Shown in pieces: positions 59,775 to 64,000 of a stretch of DNA of 64,000 nt. Made by a program: the position numbers and the translations under genes. A model generated the notes under the pieces. It saw nothing but the letters and a program-made list of their open reading frames with translations, had not been told where the DNA came from and ran no database searches. The stretch's first letter is position 1; each line of letters begins with the position of its first letter. Origin of the DNA: Rhizobium metallidurans (GTDB lineage: Bacteria > Pseudomonadota > Alphaproteobacteria > Rhizobiales > Rhizobiaceae); the NCBI RefSeq assembly GCF_014196505.1, contig NZ_JACIDW010000001.1, positions 806,001-870,000 of the forward strand, written 5' to 3'.

Positions 59775-60598
59775 GCGATACCAACCGCAACCGGCTGATG
59801 CTCTTCATCGCGATTGTCCTTGCCGCAATCTATCTCTTTCCGCTCTACTGGATGTACATCACGGCGCTGAAAAGCGGCTCGGAGATGTTCGCCAACCCGC
59901 CGAGCTTCTGGCCGTCCTCGCCGCAATGGGGAACCTACGCCTATGTGTGGGAAAGCCGGAACATGGGGCGCTATCTCTGGAACTCGGTCGTCATCGCCTT
60001 CGGCTCCGTGGCGCTGATCACCGTGCTCGGTGTCGGCTGCGCCTATGTGCTGGCGCGCTATCGAAACATGTGGGTGGATATCGGCCTGTTCCTCATCCTC
60101 ATGCTGCAGGTTTTGCCGGCATCGCTGATGATCACGCCGATCTTCGTGGGCTTCTCACAGTTCGGCCTGCTCGACTATCCGCGCTTTGCCGTGATCCTGG
60201 CGATTGCCGCGAAAAGCATGCCTTTCTTCGTGGTCCTGGTGCGCGCCACCTTCATGGCGGTACCGATGGAGCTTGAGGAAGCCGCGCTGGTCGACGGCAA
60301 CTCCCGCTTCGGCGCCTTCTTCAACATCGTGCTGCCGCTTGCCCGTAACGGCATCCTCGTCAGCGCGATCCTGATCTTCATGCAGGCCTTCGGCGAATTC
60401 GTCTATTCGAAGTCGATGATCCAGGAAGCAGAGCTTCAGCCAGCCAGCGTCGGTCTCAACTCCTTCATGGGGCCGAACACCAGCGAGTGGAACAATATCA
60501 TGGCCTACGCCACGATGTATGTGACGCCCGTTCTCGCCATTTTCGTTCTCTTGCAGCGCCGCATCGTATCCGGCCTCACCTCTGGAGCCCTCAAATGA
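59771..60598 (+). CDS. Carbohydrate ABC transporter permease, MalG type
   Basis: Inner-membrane permease of 275 aa with six helices. The EAA loop reads LEEAALVDGNSRFGAFFNIVLPLA (about residues 167-190) and the C-terminus RRIVSGLTSGALK is the standard MalG-type ending. ATG overlaps the previous permease stop; its own stop overlaps the ATPase start. The overlap chain points to a fixed 1:1 ratio of membrane subunits and coupling to the ATPase. Confidence 0.93.
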   Translation: MSDTNRNRLMLFIAIVLAAIYLFPLYWMYITALKSGSEMFANPPSFWPSSPQWGTYAYVWESRNMGRYLWNSVVIAFGSVALITVLGVGCAYVLARYRNMWVDIGLFLILMLQVLPASLMITPIFVGFSQFGLLDYPRFAVILAIAAKSMPFFVVLVRATFMAVPMELEEAALVDGNSRFGAFFNIVLPLARNGILVSAILIFMQAFGEFVYSKSMIQEAELQPASVGLNSFMGPNTSEWNNIMAYATMYVTPVLAIFVLLQRRIVSGLTSGALK

Positions 60599-61665
60599 CC
60601 AATCAGATCGAGCTCAGCGGCGTCAACAAGCATTATGGTGCATTCCATGCGCTGAAGAACATCAACCTTCAGATCGCCAAGGGCAGCTTCGTGGCGCTCG
60701 TCGGCCCGTCGGGCTGTGGCAAGTCCACCTTGCTGCGCTCGCTGGCAGGCCTGGAAAGCATCTCCGAGGGTGATCTGAAGATTGCCGGCGAACTGATGAA
60801 CAACGTGCCGCCGCGCAAGCGCGACGTCGCCATGGTGTTCCAGTCCTATGCGCTTTATCCGCATATGACGGTCGAGGAAAACCTGACCTACAGCCTGCGC
60901 ATCCGCGGCGTCGCCAAGGCCGAGGCCAAGAAGGCCGCGTCGGAGGTTGCGGCCACCACGGGGCTTTCCAACCTGCTCACGCGCTATCCGCGTGAACTCT
61001 CCGGTGGCCAGCGGCAGCGCGTGGCGATGAGCCGGGCCATCATCCGCCACCCCAAGGCGTTCCTGTTCGACGAGCCGCTCTCGAACCTCGACGCGGCGCT
61101 GCGCGTTCACATGCGCAAGGAAATCCGCGCGCTGCACGACCGGCTCGGCGCGACTTCCGTCTATGTCACCCACGACCAGATCGAGGCGATGACCATGGCC
61201 GACCACGTCGTCGTCATGCGCGAGGGTGTGATCGAGCAGCAGGGCAAGCCGCTGGAGCTCTACGACACGCCCGCCAACAAGTTCGTCGCGGGCTTCATCG
61301 GTTCGCCGGCGATGAACTTCATTCCGGGTGTCGTTGGCGGGGACGGAAGCAGCCTCGAGATCGATCTTGGAACGGTCAAGCACACGCTTGCGAGCAATCG
61401 CCAACTGCAGCCTAGCCGCAAGGTGACCGTCGGTATCCGTCCGGAGCATATCGGCATCACGGCGACGGGGCAGGGGACATTCGATATCCCCGTCGACGTC
61501 GTCGAATCCACCGGTTCGGCCACCTTCATCACGGCGGCGACGACACCTGAGCTGACGATCGTCGAGACCGGCCGCGGCACGGCCCGTGGCGGCGAGACGA
61601 TCGGGGTTACCATCGATCCGGCGCAGGTGCATCTGTTCGACGACGCGACCGGCGTTCGCATCTGA
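60595..61665 (+). CDS. Sugar ABC transporter ATP-binding protein (MsmK/UgpC type)
   Basis: ATPase of 356 aa. Walker A GPSGCGKST (residues 37-45), Q-loop in VFQSYALYPHMTVEENL, signature LSGGQRQRVAMSRAI, Walker B AFLFDEPLSNLDAALR, and the switch His in VYVTHDQIEAMTMADHV. A C-terminal TOBE domain follows (FIGSPAMNFIPG, VTVGIRPEHIGI). ATG 60595 overlaps the permease stop. MsmK/UgpC-type ATPases often serve more than one importer, so it may also power the ATPase-less importer at 3.6-6.8 kb. Confidence 0.94.
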   Translation: MTNQIELSGVNKHYGAFHALKNINLQIAKGSFVALVGPSGCGKSTLLRSLAGLESISEGDLKIAGELMNNVPPRKRDVAMVFQSYALYPHMTVEENLTYSLRIRGVAKAEAKKAASEVAATTGLSNLLTRYPRELSGGQRQRVAMSRAIIRHPKAFLFDEPLSNLDAALRVHMRKEIRALHDRLGATSVYVTHDQIEAMTMADHVVVMREGVIEQQGKPLELYDTPANKFVAGFIGSPAMNFIPGVVGGDGSSLEIDLGTVKHTLASNRQLQPSRKVTVGIRPEHIGITATGQGTFDIPVDVVESTGSATFITAATTPELTIVETGRGTARGGETIGVTIDPAQVHLFDDATGVRI

Positions 61666-61676
61666 ACGAACAAGGC

Positions 61677-61698
61677 AGCGGCGGCATGCACCGCCGCT
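61677..61698. terminator. Hairpin between convergent genes
   Basis: AGCGGCGG (61677-61684) and CCGCCGCT (61691-61698) form a perfect eight-pair GC-rich stem with a six-base loop. It is placed midway between the ATPase stop (61665) and the end of the leftward aldo/keto reductase (61709), so it may end both transcripts. No T-run is present on either strand. Confidence 0.5.
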
Positions 61699-61708
61699 AC
61701 CCGATGAT

Positions 61709-62740
61709 TTACCGCCCGCCTTCGAGCTTGCGGTGGCGCTGGTTCGTACCACCCACACCATAGGGGTAGTCGAAGGGGTGCGGCGCGCTGATCTCTGTGA
61801 GGCGCTGCATCTCCTCGTCCGAGAGGCTGATCTTGGCCGCACCGAGGTTGTCCGCCAGTTGCTCCGTCGTGCGGGCGCCGAGAATGACCGATGTCACGGC
61901 CGGCCGCGCGGCGGTCCAGGCGAGCGCCACTTGCGCCATGCTGCAACCCTTGGACTTCGCGATTTCCTCCACGGCGCCGATGATGTCCCAGGTCCTTTCC
62001 TGGGCGTTGCGCTGGTCGTAGGATTCCATGCCGCGCTTCGGATTTTCCCCAAGCCGGGTCGCGCCCGTCGGCATCTGATCACGGCGGTATTTGCCCGTCA
62101 GCCAGCCGCCGCCGAGAGGCGACCAAGGCAGCAGCCCCATGCCCGCATCCTGGCAGGCCGGAACGATCTCAAGTTCGATATCGCGGACGAGCAGGCTGTA
62201 TTGCGGCTGCAGCGTTACCGGCCGCGTGTACCCGCGCGCCTTGGCGATTTCGACTGCCTTGGCGATATGCCAGCCGACGTAATTGGAGAAGCCGTAGTAG
62301 CCGATCTTGCCGCTGGAGACGGCATCATCGAGAAAACGCAGCGTCTCCTCGATCGGCGTCAGGGCATCCCATGCATGCATCTGGTAGAGATCGATGTGCT
62401 CGACGCCGAGACGTCGAAGCGAGTCGTCGAGCGCGACGTTCAAATGCCGCCGCGACAACCCGATGTCATTCGGGCCGTTACCCATCGGGAAACGTCCCTT
62501 CGTGGCAATCACCGCCTGGCGAGCTTCCGTCGGCCGCGCCTTCAGCCAACGGCCAATGATCTCTTCCGAAACACCGGCGCTGTAGACATCGGCCGTGTCG
62601 ACGAAATTGCCGCCCCATTTGAAATAGTCGTCGAGTATCTTGTGCGAGGTGGCTTCATCGGCCTCCGCGCCGAATGTCATCGTTCCCAGGCAGTATGGCG
62701 CGACGATTGTCCCGCTTGGTCCAAGCTTGCGATAATCCAT
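61709..62740 (-). CDS. Aldo/keto reductase
   Basis: NADPH-dependent oxidoreductase of 343 aa. The catalytic tetrad is visible: Asp and Tyr in FVDTADVYSAG (about residues 48-54), Lys in AVIATKGRF, and His in DLYQMHAWD (about residue 127). The C-terminus has TSVILGARTTEQLADNLGAA, the cofactor-phosphate contact region. It runs opposite to the sugar operon and converges on it. A role in reducing an aldehyde or keto-sugar from that pathway is possible, but its promoter is separate. Confidence 0.9.
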   Translation of the reverse strand: MDYRKLGPSGTIVAPYCLGTMTFGAEADEATSHKILDDYFKWGGNFVDTADVYSAGVSEEIIGRWLKARPTEARQAVIATKGRFPMGNGPNDIGLSRRHLNVALDDSLRRLGVEHIDLYQMHAWDALTPIEETLRFLDDAVSSGKIGYYGFSNYVGWHIAKAVEIAKARGYTRPVTLQPQYSLLVRDIELEIVPACQDAGMGLLPWSPLGGGWLTGKYRRDQMPTGATRLGENPKRGMESYDQRNAQERTWDIIGAVEEIAKSKGCSMAQVALAWTAARPAVTSVILGARTTEQLADNLGAAKISLSDEEMQRLTEISAPHPFDYPYGVGGTNQRHRKLEGGR

Positions 62741-62794
62741 TGAACATCCTCCGTGTCGAAATGGGTTTCTCTGTCCGGATCGCCGGCCTTTGAG

Positions 62795-64000
62795 CTAGGT
62801 CGCCGATCCGCTTGCAGTCGTCTCTTCCAGAACTGTTTCCGGAATATCGTCGAATGACGCGTAGTTGAGGTCGTAGAGCCGCGCGTAAAGCTTGCGGTTC
62901 GCCATGAGTTGCTGGTGGCTGCCGCTTTCTACCAGTTCACCGTTCTGCAAAACGATGATCCGGTCGGCCTCGCGGATGGTCGCTAACCTGTGGGCGATCA
63001 CCAACCCGGTGCGGCCTTCCAGCAATTTGACCAGCGCCTTCTGGATCAGCATCTCCGTGTAGCTGTCGATATTCGCCGTCGCCTCGTCCAGCACCAGGAT
63101 CTTCGCGTCGGCCACCAGCGCGCGCGCGAATGACAGAAGCTGGCGCTGCCCGAGCGAGAGGTTGCCGCCGCGCTCGCCCAGCATACTGTCGTAGCCCTCG
63201 GGCAGGCGCATGATGAAATCATGCGCGCCGACGGCCTTGGCTGCTTCGATGACCTTCTCCCGCGTCGCGTCGTGCTTGTGATAACGGATGTTTTCGAACA
63301 CGGTTCCGGTGAAGAGGAACGGCTCCTGCAGCACCATGGCGATCTGGTCGCCGAGCGAATCCTGTGTCAGCGCGCGGACGTCGTGGCCGCCGACAAGCAC
63401 TTGTCCCTGCTGAACATCATAGAAGCGGTGGATCAGCGACATGCAGCTCGATTTGCCCGAGCCGGTCGGGCCGACAAGAGCGACCGTTTCGCCCGGATTG
63501 ACCTTGAAGCTCACATGCTTGAGCACCGGATGCTTGGGATTGTAGCCGAAGACCACGTCCCGGAACTCGACGGAGCCGTCCATGTCCTTGGAGAGAACTA
63601 CCGCATCGGCTGCGTCCTTGATGTCGATCGGTACGTCGAGCACTTCGGTCAAGCGCTGGCCGGATGCCATGGCGCGCTGCATGACCGAGTATTGCAGTGT
63701 CAGCGAACGGATCGGGTCGAAGAAACGCTGGATATAAAACAGGAATGCCACGAGCACGCCGACATCGAGCGCCTGGTTGAGCACGCGGGCACCGCCGACG
63801 ACGATGACGAGCGCCATCGCGACACCCGTCAGTGAATCGACGATCGGCACCATCACCTGCGCGTAACGCGCCGCGGTGAGGTGGGTCTGGAGGTTCGCCT
63901 TCGCCTTGTCGTCGTAGAGCGTGAAGTTGACACCCTGTCGGTCCATGCTCTGCACGGCGCGCACGCCGTGGATTGCCTCGGCCAAGGCGCCGTTGGCCAC
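62795..64000 (-). CDS. ABC exporter, fused permease-ATPase, 5' truncated by the window edge
   Basis: The C-terminal 401 aa of an exporter half-transporter; the start lies beyond base 64000. The end of the membrane domain is seen (LTGVAMALVIVVGGARVLNQALDVGVLVAFLFYIQRFFDPI), then the ATPase: Walker A VGPTGSGKSS, Q-loop in MVLQEPFLFTGTVFENI, signature NLSLGQRQLLSFARAL, Walker B ILVLDEATANID and switch His in IAHRLATI. Type IV (MsbA-like) architecture suggests a lipid, peptide or drug substrate. Probably co-transcribed with another half-transporter upstream. Confidence 0.92.
   Translation of the reverse strand: MANGALAEAIHGVRAVQSMDRQGVNFTLYDDKAKANLQTHLTAARYAQVMVPIVDSLTGVAMALVIVVGGARVLNQALDVGVLVAFLFYIQRFFDPIRSLTLQYSVMQRAMASGQRLTEVLDVPIDIKDAADAVVLSKDMDGSVEFRDVVFGYNPKHPVLKHVSFKVNPGETVALVGPTGSGKSSCMSLIHRFYDVQQGQVLVGGHDVRALTQDSLGDQIAMVLQEPFLFTGTVFENIRYHKHDATREKVIEAAKAVGAHDFIMRLPEGYDSMLGERGGNLSLGQRQLLSFARALVADAKILVLDEATANIDSYTEMLIQKALVKLLEGRTGLVIAHRLATIREADRIIVLQNGELVESGSHQQLMANRKLYARLYDLNYASFDDIPETVLEETTASGSAT

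Noticed and set aside
61709..62743. A 385-codon plus-strand frame (61586-62743)
   Set aside because: Antisense to the aldo/keto reductase, which shows the full catalytic tetrad.
1..64000. CRISPR arrays, tRNA or rRNA genes, insertion sequences
   Set aside because: No regularly spaced direct repeats, no tRNA cloverleaf with TTCGA-type arms, no transposase motifs or terminal inverted repeats were found on reading both strands.

Overview
The window is a 64 kb stretch of high-GC chromosome or megaplasmid DNA. Its gene content points to a member of the Rhizobiales (Hyphomicrobiales), probably Rhizobiaceae or a close relative. The reasons are an aerobic cobalamin block in the order cobF-G-H-I-J-K-L-M, an ExoF-like polysaccharide export protein, an RHE_PE00001/DUF1612-type gene, several sugar ABC importers paired with Gfo/Idh/MocA dehydrogenases, and a copA-cueR (actP-hmrR-like) pair. 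I cannot fix the genus by eye. I see no tRNA, rRNA, CRISPR array, phage gene or insertion sequence.

Layout. 0-3.6 kb: end of an Lrp/AsnC regulator, then a TPP riboswitch driving thiM-thiE-thiD plus a short-chain dehydrogenase (thiamine salvage). 3.6-10 kb: a sugar ABC importer without its own ATPase (binding protein and two permeases, leftward), divergent from a ROK regulator, a MocA-type dehydrogenase and a ThuA-domain protein (rightward), which suggests 3-keto-glycoside catabolism. 10-15.3 kb: a small secreted protein, a spermidine-synthase-like protein, a leftward amidase-isomerase-aldolase operon and two small genes. 15.3-17 kb: an isolated ExoF-like protein. 17.4-20.6 kb: a copper cluster (DUF2946-like, PCuAC, CopC, CopD, HupE-like). 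20.6-28.9 kb: a receiver-only response regulator, a very large alpha-2-macroglobulin and penicillin-binding protein 1C. 28.9-31.9 kb: a CueR-controlled copper ATPase and its regulator. 32-34.2 kb: an ECF sigma factor, anti-sigma factor and Bax-inhibitor-1-like operon closed by a clear terminator. 34.2-42.7 kb: the RHE_PE00001 gene and the cobalamin block. 42.7-47.9 kb: AT-rich intergenic DNA around a LuxR-type regulator with a degenerate receiver, a fatty-acid hydroxylase and a DMT transporter. 47.9-52.7 kb: a polyprenyl sugar-phosphate transferase and rmlB-D-A-C for dTDP-rhamnose. 52.9-61.7 kb: a LacI regulator, glycerate kinase and a full sugar ABC importer with MocA dehydrogenase and isomerase, under a promoter with two LacI-type operators. 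61.7-64 kb: an aldo/keto reductase and the end of an ABC exporter.

How it works together. Three themes recur. The first is uptake and oxidation of unusual sugars by two separate MocA-centred systems; the second carries an MsmK/UgpC-type ATPase that could also energise the first. The second theme is copper defence: periplasmic chaperones and CopCD on one side, a YHS-type copper ATPase with CueR on the other. The third is surface polysaccharide: the ExoF-like exporter, the initiating transferase and the rhamnose genes, with no glycosyltransferases or Wzx/Wzy in view.

The observation I rate highest is that the AT-rich leaders of the LuxR-type regulator and of the initiating sugar-phosphate transferase each hold an exact CtrA-type box (TTAA-N7-TTAAC), which would tie polysaccharide synthesis to the cell cycle. 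Next is the ECF sigma operon, whose predicted promoter sits so close to an ATG that the message may be leaderless, and which appears to co-transcribe a BI-1-like membrane protein. All functions come from reading motifs in the translated sequence; no database search was run.
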